A stretch of 64,000 nt of DNA from Sporosarcina psychrophila (GCF_001590685.1 NZ_CP014616.1:2479001-2543000); one strand, 5' to 3'; shown: positions 9,461 through 17,089, counted from the stretch's first letter. Notes: generated by a model not told the origin, from the letters alone. Translations and numbers: made by a program.

Positions 9461-9498
9461 AAAGACTGCTGATTATTTTTAATCAGTGGTCTTTTATT
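9461..9498 (+). terminator. Terminator; member of a three-copy repeat
   Basis: AAAGACTGCTGATT and AATCAGTGGTCTTT form a stem followed by T-rich sequence. Near-identical copies lie at 26372 and 57264, each preceded by CAAGATGACT.TGAT, so the surrounding DNA has been duplicated. Confidence 0.8.
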
Positions 9499-9587
9499 TT
9501 CGGACTGTGCATGTTACCTATCCACCTATTTACTTACTACTCCTTTGTATTAGACTCTTTTATAAGATTGTTCTATCAAAGTATGGT

Positions 9588-9676
9588 AGCTTGTATATAG
9601 GCAAACTTATCGAAAGGTAAGGACGCAAAGCCAAGGACCTAATACATCTATTTGTAATGGCAGCCGGTTACCAAGT
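9588..9676 (+). promoter_or_regulatory. Cyclic di-GMP-I (GEMM) riboswitch
   Basis: The core hallmarks of the GEMM-I aptamer occur in order: GCAAAC (9601), a CGAAAG tetraloop-type hairpin, GGACGCAAAGCC, CCTAAT, GGCAGCCGG and GGTTACC (9666-9672). GEMM-I RNAs bind cyclic di-GMP. The 3' strand of the closing stem (CAAG) belongs to CAAGTG (9672-9677), which can instead pair with CACTTG (9691-9696) at the start of the downstream gene. This gives mutually exclusive folds that could gate expression. Assignment is by consensus only. Confidence 0.9.
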
Positions 9677-9705
9677 GTATTGCTTTCTATCACTTGTTAA
9701 AAAGG

Positions 9706-10074
9706 ATGAGGATCATTTTCAATAAATCAGTAATGCTCGTAGATGATTCAAAATTCATGAGAAATCTATTAAGAAAGATTATCGTAAGTAACGGTTATTA
9801 TGTCGTAGCTGAAGCTGGGAGTGGAGAAGATGCTGTGACTCTTTATAAATCACACTTCCCTCACATCGTTTTATTGGATATCACTTTACCAAATATGAAC
9901 GGTATCGCTACGCTAAAAGAAATTAAGAAAATAAACCCCAATGCTCGTGTTGTTATGTGCTCAGCCTTAGGGACTCAAGACTTAATAATTGAGGCTTTAG
10001 AAAATGGAGCCGCAGACTTTATCGTAAAGCCTTTTTTTGATGAACTTATTACCCAATTAAATAAAATCTATTGA
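9706..10074 (+). CDS. Stand-alone CheY-like response regulator under c-di-GMP riboswitch
   Basis: A single receiver domain of about 122 residues has all key residues: the acidic pair in MLVDDSKFMRN, the phospho-acceptor Asp in HIVLLDITLPN, Ser in MCSALG and Lys in IVKPFF. There is no output domain, as in CheY, so it probably acts by protein contact, plausibly in motility or taxis given its c-di-GMP-controlled leader. The start is uncertain: TTG 9694 lies inside the riboswitch hairpin, ATG 9706 follows AAAAAGG too closely, and ATG 9733 has no ribosome site. A copy with five differences lies at 26625. Terminator at 10096. Confidence 0.88.
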   Translation: MRIIFNKSVMLVDDSKFMRNLLRKIIVSNGYYVVAEAGSGEDAVTLYKSHFPHIVLLDITLPNMNGIATLKEIKKINPNARVVMCSALGTQDLIIEALENGAADFIVKPFFDELITQLNKIY

Positions 10075-10095
10075 AAAACATAGTACACTAACATA

Positions 10096-10123
10096 AAAGA
10101 CCACGAAATTATGGTCTTTTTTT
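10096..10123 (+). terminator. Terminator of the first CheY-like gene
   Basis: AAAGACCA and TGGTCTTT arms with a T7 run. Confidence 0.85.
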
Positions 10124-10139
10124 CATTTCATTTCAAATG

Positions 10140-10250
10140 TACAGTTCGTGTTAACGAAATCACTTCACCTGCCCATGCATCCAACCAATATAATAAACCC
10201 CTAACGAGAGTAACAAAGAAGAAATAATGAATGCTCAGCCTTCAAACGAG
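10140..10250 (-). pseudogene. Remnant of a small membrane-protein gene
   Basis: The minus strand starts ATGACCTCGTTTGAAGGC and then hits a stop. The related copy at 27060-27175 reads MTSFEGWTFIILTLLIALGF before its own stop, followed by IGWMHGRGK. Both appear to be dead copies of a roughly 30-residue membrane protein of prophage type. Confidence 0.4.
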
Positions 10251-10364
10251 GTCATCCTTTGTTATATAAACTCCGTTTAACTAACACTGAATTGTTTGAT
10301 ATATTATAAATGAATACAAGATTCAATAAATGTCAATCTGGTATTATCAAAGATACAAGATTAA

Positions 10365-10394
10365 AAAGGCGACCTCTTTCGAGAAGTCGCCTTT
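10365..10394 (-). terminator. Terminator of SOS-type cassette copy 1
   Basis: AAAGGCGAC and GTCGCCTTT arms, with a T-run on the minus strand after the cassette's last gene. Confidence 0.75.
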
Positions 10395-10401
10395 ACTCCG
10401 T

Positions 10402-10572
10402 CTAATCTTCCGCAATCTGCACATCGACTATATCCTCTACCGGCATGTGGTCTCTTCCGAAAGGACTATCAACTGTAATCCACATCGACTCAACATTTTT
10501 TCCTTTATGACATCCATGTAAAAACCACTTTCCCTTTTTTGCGCAACTTCTATCTTGAATGTTTTCTAGCAT
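10402..10572 (-). pseudogene. YolD-like gene with an internal deletion (cassette copy 1)
   Basis: A 56-residue frame retains the first eight or so residues of the YolD gene at 18217 (MLENIQDR) and its C-terminal part (VESMWITVDSPFGRD), but the middle, including the RGxxKWxAMM motif, is missing and the junction is garbled. It overlaps the stop of the upstream cassette gene (TGAAATG), as in the intact copy. Confidence 0.6.
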
Positions 10573-10573
10573 T

Positions 10574-10831
10574 TCATTTCACACTCACAATATTATTCAT
10601 GTTTATTCTTACGTTTTCAAAACCCATTTGGAAAGATAATTTACCTTGTTGGCCATCGACTTCTGTAACGATTCCTGTAACTGACTCATACCTCTTTTGA
10701 GCATATATCGTAACCTCTATGTTAAATTCTTTTGATTCCCCTATTCTTTCGCCGATTTCAAGAAAATCAGTTTCTGTTAGTTTTGGTCCTGCTACAACCT
10801 TTGATTTTGGTGGTTTTGGAATTGCTGTCAT
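10574..10831 (-). CDS. Short YolD-like protein (cassette copy 1)
   Basis: The 85-residue product starts MTAIPKPPKSKVV and has the C-terminal half of a YolD-like domain: an amphipathic helix (DFLEIGERIGESKEF) followed by beta strands (TIYAQKRYESVTGIVTEVDG). YolD proteins are small partners of SOS-induced Y-family polymerases in Bacillus; no polymerase gene is present here. I chose ATG 10831 because AAAGG lies 9 bases upstream. It is the third gene of the cassette, with close relatives at 18557 and 48546. Confidence 0.7.
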   Translation of the reverse strand: MTAIPKPPKSKVVAGPKLTETDFLEIGERIGESKEFNIEVTIYAQKRYESVTGIVTEVDGQQGKLSFQMGFENVRINMNNIVSVK

Positions 10832-10920
10832 TTTCATCATCCTTTCTGTTCCAGTCTTTTATTTCCGCTAGGTGTTCCCAAACATCAGTGATATGGCCAA
10901 TTCTTCAGCGCTCTGATTAA

Positions 10921-11307
10921 TCACGTTGTAGCAACTCCCCTTGTACCCTGACTTTCTACCATTGCAAAGTAAACAGATATCAACTCTTCCGTCCTGTTAC
11001 GCAGCCGTATATTCATGTAGCGTCTCTTATCCTCGTAGCCATTTTGGATAAATGCATACTCGGTGAACGTGCCATCTTTCCCTCTTTTAATCAACTTCAT
11101 ATTTTTTCTTCGTGCATAATTATTTGTTTCTTTTAATTCAGCTCGAACGGTATTTAACGCACTTTCAACGATATAGATATAAGGTCCTTTCAATTTGAAC
11201 GAACTTGTTTCAATCACTTCTCGGTCTCTCTCCAAGATGCTTATAATCATCGGTAGGTAAATCATTTTCTCGAAATACGGTAAGGCGTCTCCTAGGATTA
11301 ACGGCAT
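10921..11307 (-). CDS. YhjD-like small helical protein (cassette copy 1)
   Basis: The 128-residue product (MPLILGDALPYFEKMIYLPM..) is mostly helical and charged; ILERDREVIETSSFKLKGPY and YEDKRRYMNIRLRNRTEELI are shared with the copies at 18827 and 48815. It resembles Bacillus YhjD, whose function is unknown; I am not certain of that match. Its ATG overlaps the stop of the WYL-like gene (TAATG), which implies translational coupling. The last residues (SQGTRGVATT) differ from the other copies, so the 3' end may have been replaced. Confidence 0.65.
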   Translation of the reverse strand: MPLILGDALPYFEKMIYLPMIISILERDREVIETSSFKLKGPYIYIVESALNTVRAELKETNNYARRKNMKLIKRGKDGTFTEYAFIQNGYEDKRRYMNIRLRNRTEELISVYFAMVESQGTRGVATT

Positions 11308-11528
11308 TAGATCACCATGCTTTCTTTATGTACGACGGGAACAAGTGCGAGTTCATTATCAATCGTAAAAGTCAGCTTGAATTTGCGTAGAAAACAGTAT
11401 GCACGGAACGATACCTCGCCGACCTGCAGTACGTTGATTCTTCGCTTGCTGATTGTTCCGCCCCTTGCGAGATACATCATATCTAAGGACTCGTTATACC
11501 CTGCAGACTTAATTAATTGGTTACGCAC
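11307..11528 (-). CDS. Small WYL-domain-like protein (cassette copy 1)
   Basis: The 73-residue protein (MRNQLIKSAGYNESLDMMYL..) resembles an isolated WYL-type domain: a beta strand with LDMMYLARGGTISKRRINVL, then VSFRAYCFLRKFKLTF and a terminal LALVPV. WYL domains bind ligands or nucleic acids in regulators linked to DNA damage and phage defence. There is no HTH here. GTG start behind GGAGGGAACGAGT. First gene of the cassette; unlike copies 2 and 3 it lacks the LexA-box promoter because an aminopeptidase fragment adjoins it. Confidence 0.65.
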   Translation of the reverse strand: MRNQLIKSAGYNESLDMMYLARGGTISKRRINVLQVGEVSFRAYCFLRKFKLTFTIDNELALVPVVHKESMVI

Positions 11529-11829
11529 ACTCGTTCCCTCCTTTCAAGTTAATATATCCGTCCATTTTCGCCAAGCGTTCTACTTCAATTTCGGCCAGGA
11601 TTTCAAACTGCTCTTTTGTTCCGCCTAGAACTAATTGCCTTGTTACTGTTGCATCTCTTAAATCGATATGTGCAAAACCGCCAGCTTTATGAATTTCCTT
11701 GATAATCTCTCTGACAACACTAAGTTCAATTTCTGTATTAGTTTGAATCAATATATGCTCGTTTGGTTGTACATTTATTGAATGGTTTACAATTAATTCT
11801 GCGATTTTTTGTATTCTCGGGTCTTTCAA
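11521..11829 (-). pseudogene. N-terminal fragment of an M29 aminopeptidase
   Basis: About 102 residues from a TTG start (AGAGGTG 5 bases upstream) match the N-terminus of AmpS/PepS-type M29 aminopeptidases (MKDPRIQKIAELIVNHSINV.., LVLGGTKEQFEILAE, MDGYIN). The full enzyme has about 410 residues and its metal ligands are missing. Homology stops near 11550; the last residues (KGGNECA) are encoded by the ribosome-site region shared by all cassette copies, so the junction with the cassette is visible. Confidence 0.8.
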
Positions 11830-12009
11830 GAAAAACACCTCTTAAAGTTTATTAATAATACAGCCAATCAAAATAATTACATTAACTTCCAGTTGCAATC
11901 ATTGAACATAACGAGCACCCCATAACTCCGTTATATATGTTTTCGACATTTGTTCTATATTACCTTTTTTTTCTAGATGTCCGATAAACCCCAATCTAAT
12001 TCCTTATTA

Positions 12010-12110
12010 ATCTAAACTGCTCCGTTAATTCAATAAGAACAGAGCATTGTTCTTTATTCGTCCATGTTCACACGAATACCTATTATTCGACAAACAATAA
12101 AGGCATACGC
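12010..12110. repeat. Multi-hairpin intergenic repeat, copy a
   Basis: The element carries CCGTTAATTCAATAAGAACA, then AAGAACA/TTGTTCTT arms around gagca, then TATTCGT/ACGAATA arms. It begins a stretch (12010-12346) nearly identical to 38957-39300. Confidence 0.75.
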
Positions 12111-12233
12111 TTAATTAAATGAGTAGTCACCCTTTGCTTTAAATAATCAATTTTATCTTTCCACGTTTACTTTTGTAGGGATAAGTGAATTATGTATGTA
12201 AACCAAGAATAGATGACTGTGTCTTGGCAAATA

Positions 12234-12279
12234 AAAAAAGCGGCCTACCACAATTCATTCTGTGGAGGTTCCGCTTTTT
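12234..12279. terminator. GCGG-type terminator hairpin, copy a
   Basis: AAAAAGCGG and CCGCTTTTT close a long stem with inner arms TACCACA and TGTGGAG. The same hairpin recurs at 22348, 32073, 39183, 41430 and 50889. It could terminate on both strands. Confidence 0.8.
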
Positions 12280-12321
12280 CTTTACTCTTATTTAACCTTT
12301 CCACAGACAACTGGACAAATA

Positions 12322-12382
12322 AAAAGACCGGCAATAGACGATCTCATTTTGTTCAACTAATGCAACCGTTTGTTTAATAAGA
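12322..12382 (-). terminator. Terminator plus gene-tail repeat after the 59-aa membrane gene
   Basis: The GACCGGCAATAGACGATC hairpin with flanking A-run (T-run on the minus strand) is followed on the plus strand by GTTCAACTAA..TTTGTTTAATAAGAA. The stop codon of the gene at 12374 lies inside this repeat. Confidence 0.7.
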
Positions 12383-12553
12383 ATCATTTTTAGTTTTATT
12401 ATTTTTTTCAAAAAGATAAAGAATTAAAAACACGCCCCCAAAAACAATAGGAACATAAATAAGATAAAAGTAAAGGTCTTTAGGTTTTTCAATGGAATAG
12501 TCTAAAAGAAGCAAATATATAATGATAACAATATATTTCATCCACTTTTTCAT
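12374..12553 (-). CDS. 59-aa protein with two membrane segments
   Basis: The product MKKWMKYIVIIIYLLLLDYS.. has hydrophobic segments at about 6-18 and 30-48 and a charged C-terminal tail (FEKNNKTKNDSY). GGGAGAAGTG lies upstream of the ATG. The function is unknown. It has no neighbour in an operon. Confidence 0.55.
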   Translation of the reverse strand: MKKWMKYIVIIIYLLLLDYSIEKPKDLYFYLIYVPIVFGGVFLILYLFEKNNKTKNDSY

Positions 12554-12559
12554 TAAGTT

Positions 12560-12752
12560 TCACTTCTCCCATCTTTATGATAAAGTAGTTTTCCTGTCGC
12601 CAATTCCACAGCGCAATTGAATATGTGGATGGGGCTCTTAATTTAAGTATCATATCACCATCCTTTAAACGGATGTGAGGGCTTTCGTTAGTTGGTCAAA
12701 CATTAATGCCTACGATACTCACTTCGCTAAAAAGCCGTCAATAGACGATCTC
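12560..12752 (-). pseudogene. Decayed 3' end of an unknown gene
   Basis: On the minus strand a peptide-like stretch (ESPHIRLKDGDMILKLRAPS, about 12590-12680) reads after a stop and runs into the next gene's leader. It suggests the tail of a lost gene; family not recognised. Confidence 0.25.
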
Positions 12753-12787
12753 ATTTTGTTCAACTAAAACCGTTAGTTGAATAAGAA
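12730..12787. repeat. Gene-tail repeat with terminator hairpin
   Basis: AAGCCGTCAATAGACGATCTC hairpin-type sequence is followed by GTTCAACTAAAACCGTTAGT and TGAATAAGAAG; the TTCAACTAA and TTAGTTGAA arms are perfect. Confidence 0.7.
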
Positions 12788-12887
12788 GGCTGTTTTCGTA
12801 AAGTATGTTGCTATTGGTTATTACTATTTTCGATTTTCATGAACAATTGTTCTATAATGTGATTAAGTATATTTAGAGGTAATTCTA

Positions 12888-13457
12888 TTGAGACCTAATC
12901 TAACGAAAGATATTAGTTTCCAGAGTTTTAAAGATTTCTATTGGTTAAAAGAAGAATTGCAAGCATTTTGCAGGGAAAGCGGAATTAGTGCTTCTGGCTC
13001 AAAAATAGAGATTTCAGATAGGATTGAGACAATTCTTCAAACAGGAGAGATAAAAAAAACTATCAGAAAATCAAGTATAAACAAGAAAATAAAACCGCAA
13101 GTTGATTTAAGTCTCAATACAGTTATTACTGAAAACCATCGTTGTAGTCAAGATGTAAGAGCCTTTTTCAAGGCGGCTATTCCAAACTTTCATTTTTCAA
13201 CGTATATCCAAAACTACTTTAAAAGTAACGTAGGAAAAACGTATCGTGATGTTGTAAATGCTTGGTATGAGGAAGAAGAACGAAAGAAAGACCCCACATT
13301 CAAGAAAAAGATTGCACCTCAATTTGAATACAATCAATTCACTCGTGACTATTTTGCTGACCCGAAGAATCAAGGTAAAACTCGTCCAGAAGCAATTGAA
13401 GCCTGGAATAAAATCAAGAAAATTCCTGGAAGCAACAAATATGACCCTAGTAATTAA
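12888..13457 (+). CDS. SAP-domain / DUF6434 protein
   Basis: The 189-residue protein starts at TTG behind GAGG. Residues 1-60 form a SAP-like segment (FQSFKDFYWLKEELQAFCRE..GSKIEISDRIETIL) that in other proteins binds DNA, and residues 90-185 are a DUF6434-like region ending in EAIEAWNKIKKIPG. The role in bacteria is unknown. An IS1595 fragment begins 4 bases after its stop, so the 3' flank has been rearranged. Confidence 0.75.
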   Translation: MRPNLTKDISFQSFKDFYWLKEELQAFCRESGISASGSKIEISDRIETILQTGEIKKTIRKSSINKKIKPQVDLSLNTVITENHRCSQDVRAFFKAAIPNFHFSTYIQNYFKSNVGKTYRDVVNAWYEEEERKKDPTFKKKIAPQFEYNQFTRDYFADPKNQGKTRPEAIEAWNKIKKIPGSNKYDPSN

Positions 13458-13460
13458 CCT

Positions 13461-13765
13461 TTAAGGACATCTTAACATTACTACTGTATAGTAATTTGAC
13501 TTTCGACAAGCAGAAACAAGCATTTGTTTGCCTATTTCAAGCCAACGGAACCAGTAAAGGTAGTTGGCAAGGTACTTAGTGGCAACTCCTTGAAAACGTA
13601 CCATCCAAGCCTTTAAACGATTGCGAAAGTTGTTGACGTGTTGGATGCGATAGATACCCTTCTTAACACGCTGTTTTTGACGTTCATTTACCGTTTCGTG
13701 CTTGAGTCCCTTTATTTTGGCAAACTTCTTGTAGTTCGTGGCTCTATCTGTACATAGCAAAGCAG
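13461..13765 (-). mobile_element. IS1595-family transposase, C-terminal fragment
   Basis: The 99-residue frame (LCTDRATNYKKFAKIKGLKH.., IYRIQHVNNFRNRLKAWM, GVATKYLANYLYWFRWLE) matches the C-terminal part of the ISXO2-like transposase domain of IS1595 elements. The N-terminal half and one end of the element are missing; the fragment abuts a prophage pseudogene at about 13766. Confidence 0.8.
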
Positions 13766-13767
13766 AT

Positions 13768-13920
13768 GGGTGACGTCACAATCTTATATTCACCATGCTC
13801 AGTCAGCTCTCTCACTTTTGCAATATTGTCCGAAATAACTACCACTCAGTTCATTGGTGGTTCCATTATACCAATCCCTATTAATAATGCATCCGTCTTA
13901 AAAGTAATATCTTTATTCAC
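13768..13920 (-). pseudogene. Broken small prophage gene (copy A)
   Basis: From GTG 13920 (AGGAGGGG upstream) it reads VNKDITFKTDALLIGIGIME.., hits TGA, then continues VVVISDNIAKVRELTEHGEY until the IS1595 fragment cuts it. The copy at 55465 also carries an in-frame stop. The family resembles small phage accessory proteins; function unknown. Confidence 0.6.
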
Positions 13921-13985
13921 CAGGACCCCTCCTAGTATTAGTATTAAGTTGTCTGAGACAGAAGGAATCCTGTCTTTTTTTATTG

Positions 13986-14170
13986 TCCGAATATCCCCTG
14001 CTACCGTACCTGTATTTCCCCAAGTTCAGCCTGTTCGATAATCAGCAATCCGATTTCCAACTTCTTACGTCCCAACTCTTCCGCGATGCTATCCATGCTC
14101 ATATTCGCTTCCCACATCGCTCTGAATACATCCGTTTCTCGCTCAGTAAACACCCAATCAATATCAACCT
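13986..14170 (-). pseudogene. Remnant of a small prophage HTH-like gene
   Basis: On the minus strand an open frame EVDIDWVFTERETDVFRAMW..MDSIAEELGRKKLEIGLL runs to TAG without a usable start codon. SIAEELGRKKLEIGLLI looks like a helix-turn-helix. It lies directly after the gene at 14178. Confidence 0.45.
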
Positions 14171-14177
14171 CATCAAG

Positions 14178-14405
14178 TTAAACACGCTTTTGTTCTTTTG
14201 CGTGGATCAAACCAGCACCCCCATCCGTTTCAATGCTCGAGTGATGTTCCAAATATTCACGGGACATCTTGGATCCTTCCGACATCTCAGCCATAAGTTT
14301 ACGAGAGTTTATTTTCCCCATTTCCGCTAAAGCATTCGCATACACGGCGTACGAAAAGCTCTTTATCAACCTTTTAATCTTTTCACGTTCATGATCATTG
14401 TTCAT
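14178..14405 (-). CDS. Small prophage-type protein (75 aa)
   Basis: The product MNNDHEREKIKRLIKSFSYA.. is helical and charged; GAGGAG lies upstream of the ATG. A broken copy occupies 55930-56030. The function is unknown; the context is the recurrent prophage block. Confidence 0.5.
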   Translation of the reverse strand: MNNDHEREKIKRLIKSFSYAVYANALAEMGKINSRKLMAEMSEGSKMSREYLEHHSSIETDGGAGLIHAKEQKRV

Positions 14406-14509
14406 CCCTGCTCACTCCTCTTCAATTCATCCTGCCTAACTGTCACCAACCCGTAACTGACTAGCCTATATTTTTGTAGTAAACTTACAGCAAGAAAGGA
14501 GACTATCTA

Positions 14510-14686
14510 ATGACAGCAACGACGTGGATGTGGATTTGCATTTGTATTGCTACCTTGATTTTACAGTTCATTTTTATTTTTATCGTCCTCCATCAAAGTA
14601 AGCGATTTAAACATACGATTCATACGATTGATCCGATTGATGATCGTATAAAAGAAATGAATAGAGAAAAAACTGACATAGAGTAA
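14510..14686 (+). CDS. 58-aa single-pass membrane protein (block copy A)
   Basis: MTATTWMWICICIATLILQF.. has one long hydrophobic segment (about 6-27) and a charged tail ending in DDRIKEMNREKTDIE. AAAGGAGAC precedes the ATG. A near-identical intact gene lies at 56135 and a dead one at 7619. It is convergent with the prophage gene at 14743. Conservation of the frame in two copies supports a real gene. Confidence 0.65.
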   Translation: MTATTWMWICICIATLILQFIFIFIVLHQSKRFKHTIHTIDPIDDRIKEMNREKTDIE

Positions 14687-14742
14687 TGATTGTATACTTA
14701 CGAATGGGACGATACACGACAGTGAACGTCCTTACTGTCATT

Positions 14743-14985
14743 TCATTCACTCCTCTTCAATTCACTTTACCGAAATATCCCGATCTGATTATTTCTAGCA
14801 AACAGGACCTCGTACTGCAGGCCCACCAAAACCTTTACAATCCGTCCCTCCGACCCCTGATATGTTTTGAGATAGTAATAATCCTCAACTTCTATTTCCT
14901 CCACATTGACAACGATTTCAACCGTGTCACCGACTGTAAAGGTTTCTTTGACTGGCGCAACATCAAAAATGGTTAGCTGCTACAC
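14743..14985 (-). pseudogene. Broken copy of the 80-aa beta-rich prophage protein
   Basis: From GTG 14985 the frame is V-stop-QLTIFDVAPVKETFTVGDTV.. with TAG at codon 2 and TAA near the end (GIFR-stop-SELKRSE). The intact relatives are at 23771 and 56368. Confidence 0.7.
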
Positions 14986-15123
14986 CACTTCGGTCACTCC
15001 TTCGATTTTTCTTCTTTCATCCTTCTACGGTTGCACCAGTAACACAAATTCGGGCCCGAATGATTTGAGGTCGGTCTGTACAAAGTTTTGCAACTTCTGC
15101 CGCACTCAGAACATTCTAGCTTG

Positions 15124-15303
15124 TCATATTTGATTTGATTTCCCTCCTAACAATCGTTTGTCATACCGCAACTGCTGATGAATATACGGATCATCCTCAT
15201 TGCCACCGCTCCACATCCAGTCCCCGGTGCGTCGTTCAACATCTTTCAGCACCTCAAACGGTAATTGCGGTAAAAGCTTGATTATTTCTTGATATGCGGT
15301 CAT
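15124..15303 (-). CDS. DUF6877-like protein (block copy A)
   Basis: The 59-residue product MTAYQEIIKLLPQLPFEVLK.. carries the DWMWSGGNEDDPYIHQQLRY signature that I associate with DUF6877 prophage proteins of unknown function. Relatives: 56634 (49 aa), 24971 (54 aa) and a dead copy at 7925. No strong ribosome site was noted. Confidence 0.6.
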   Translation of the reverse strand: MTAYQEIIKLLPQLPFEVLKDVERRTGDWMWSGGNEDDPYIHQQLRYDKRLLGGKSNQI

Positions 15304-15423
15304 TCAGTTATCTACTCGGCCTTTTGAGTCGTTCTGTAGCTCCATGATTATTGAACATTTGAAACTTATTGATTTTAAATACGTATATTAGATAATTAAT
15401 ATTTAGAAAGTTGGTGTTCTACC

Positions 15424-15609
15424 ATGTTTAAATCAGAAGTAACTAACAAAGTTCTAAATATTATCTTCGTGCTTGTATTAATGGCAGTATTATTATCCAA
15501 CGACTTAAACACCACATTTTCTAGAGTTTTTGTAATCCTAGTATTGTCGGCAACGATTTTACATGATTTATATCAAATAATAAAAATCAAGAAACAGAAA
15601 GCTGATTAA
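15424..15609 (+). CDS. 61-aa protein with two membrane segments
   Basis: MFKSEVTNKVLNIIFVLVLM.. has two hydrophobic stretches (about 10-26 and 32-50) and a Lys-rich tail. AAAGTTGGTG lies upstream. GATTAAATTTAATC followed by a T-run just after the stop may serve as a terminator. Function unknown. Confidence 0.5.
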   Translation: MFKSEVTNKVLNIIFVLVLMAVLLSNDLNTTFSRVFVILVLSATILHDLYQIIKIKKQKAD

Positions 15610-15654
15610 ATTTAATCGACTTTTTTATTTGCGCGTTCTGTGACACGCTGTGTA

Positions 15655-16015
15655 CTAACTTGCTATCGTATCTACCCATTCCACAAAAGCACTCATTAAA
15701 GGTGATTTGTTACCACTGTCCACCCAACCTGCAAATCCTATAAAGCCGTCTGAATTAAAGCTGATCGCTTCTCGTTGAGTGAAGTAATGACTATTTAAGA
15801 ATAAATAACATTCCTTTACATTTCCGGTTGTATTGTACTTGCTTTTTATTTTTTTGACTCATTCTCATAGTGTTTGTGGACATTATGCCTGCCTTATTGG
15901 CTTCTTTAACTTGCTTGTTAAGGAAGGTGAACAAAACACCAATATCGCCTTTTGTAATGTTTTCATAAGTTAGTCCTTTTTCGGAGAAAAGTTCTTTAGC
16001 TTGTTCTGAAGTCAT
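15655..16015 (-). pseudogene. Frameshifted prophage-type gene
   Basis: From ATG 16015 (AAAGGAGC upstream) it reads MTSEQAKELFSEKGLTYENI..MRMSQK and then leaves frame. The continuation KYNTTGNVKECYLFLNSHYF..WVDTIAS is open in the next frame down to 15655. The decayed relative at 57313-57775 reads through the junction in one frame (MRVSQKINSKYNSNG), which supports a frameshift here. Function unknown. Confidence 0.6.
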
Positions 16016-16115
16016 TTTCTCAGCTCCTTTTGGTTGTATTGTGCTTTACAGTAAAATATTTCCAAAATAATTGCATTTAAGATATAGTTTAAAGAAATGC
16101 TAAGGAGGTTTTTAT

Positions 16116-16628
16116 ATGTCTGTTTCTCTTCAGGAAGTTTTTGAAAATGAAAAAATAATTTTACGCAACTTATATTCCTTTTATCTTCATGATCTGTCCA
16201 AGTTCACAGCTAACATTACTATTGATGAAAATGGATTTTTTGATTACGAGGATCTAAACTCATTTTGGACTAATGAGGGCATTTCTCCTTACTTCATCAA
16301 ATTTGATGGCAACATTATAGGATTTATTCTGCTTTTGGAAAGGCCATTTTTAAAAAAAGAAAATGATTTCGGCATTAATGACATCTTTATTCTAAATAAG
16401 TACAAAGGTAAGGGTTTTGGAATACAGGCAGTAGAAGAGTTATTTGAAAATAAAAAAGGAAAATACTTTGTTATTGAACTTGTTAATAACCTTCCCGCTG
16501 TATCCTTTTGGAGAAAAGTATATAAAGATTTTAAAATTGATTATGAAGAAAAAAATCAATTAATTGATGATGAACCTTGCATAATCCAAACATTCAAAGT
16601 CTCAGCTTTATTAAAGAACGGTAACTAA
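16116..16628 (+). CDS. GNAT-family acetyltransferase
   Basis: The 170-residue protein has the GNAT core: GFILLLERPF (strand), FILNKYKGKGFGIQAVEELF with the R/KGxGxG-type acetyl-CoA loop, and NLPAVSFWRKVY near the C-terminus. The acceptor substrate is unknown. AAGGAGG precedes the ATG by 8 bases. It is a single gene with its own terminator. Confidence 0.8.
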   Translation: MSVSLQEVFENEKIILRNLYSFYLHDLSKFTANITIDENGFFDYEDLNSFWTNEGISPYFIKFDGNIIGFILLLERPFLKKENDFGINDIFILNKYKGKGFGIQAVEELFENKKGKYFVIELVNNLPAVSFWRKVYKDFKIDYEEKNQLIDDEPCIIQTFKVSALLKNGN

Positions 16629-16647
16629 TAAACCGTTCTTTTTTTAT
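16613..16647 (+). terminator. Terminator of the GNAT gene
   Basis: AAAGAACGGT and ACCGTTCTTT arms with a T7 run. Confidence 0.9.
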
Positions 16648-16654
16648 TTCTTTT

Positions 16655-17089
16655 GCTTCACATAGTGTGTCTACTTTCACTTACTCAACCGCCCACCCTC
16701 ATAACTACGAGTACAACTCCTTCCCAAAATGGAATAACTGTCATTCCTCTCCCATTTCACTTCCACAACTTCCAACCTCCTTGCCTCTTGTCGTACAATT
16801 CCCGTTGCAACAAAGGCTCATATAGCCAAACCCGCTGATCCTTCTCTCACCAAAAAAACAACCGCTAAACACCGTTCATTGCCCTCCCTCATTTCAAGTC
16901 AGTATTTGATACAAACAACAACTTTTGGTGACAAACTGTAAAACTTTCGGACCTTCAGATCCACCACTTGACTGTCATCCTGCCAAATGACTTTTATAAG
17001 GCCGTCTTTGATTGCCTTCACATAATTGTCGACATCCGGTTTCGTCGTCGGTCGCAATTCACCCGACTTGATAAGAGCATGCTTCGTTT
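16655..17089. other. Decayed prophage DNA
   Basis: No gene is open. Around 16770-16830 the minus strand resembles 27180-27250, where YEPLLQRELYEKRQEAWKLW can be read just before the MTSFEGW remnant, so both are worn copies of the same small prophage genes. Confidence 0.35.

Noticed and set aside
9461..9700. Short repeats around 9461, 26372 and 57264 were considered as a CRISPR-like or tandem array.
   Set aside because: They are single dispersed terminator copies with no regular spacing and no spacers, and no cas gene is present.
14686..15133. Plus-strand frames of 96 and 75 codons in this stretch.
   Set aside because: They are mirror frames of the prophage genes on the minus strand, without ribosome sites or recognisable motifs.
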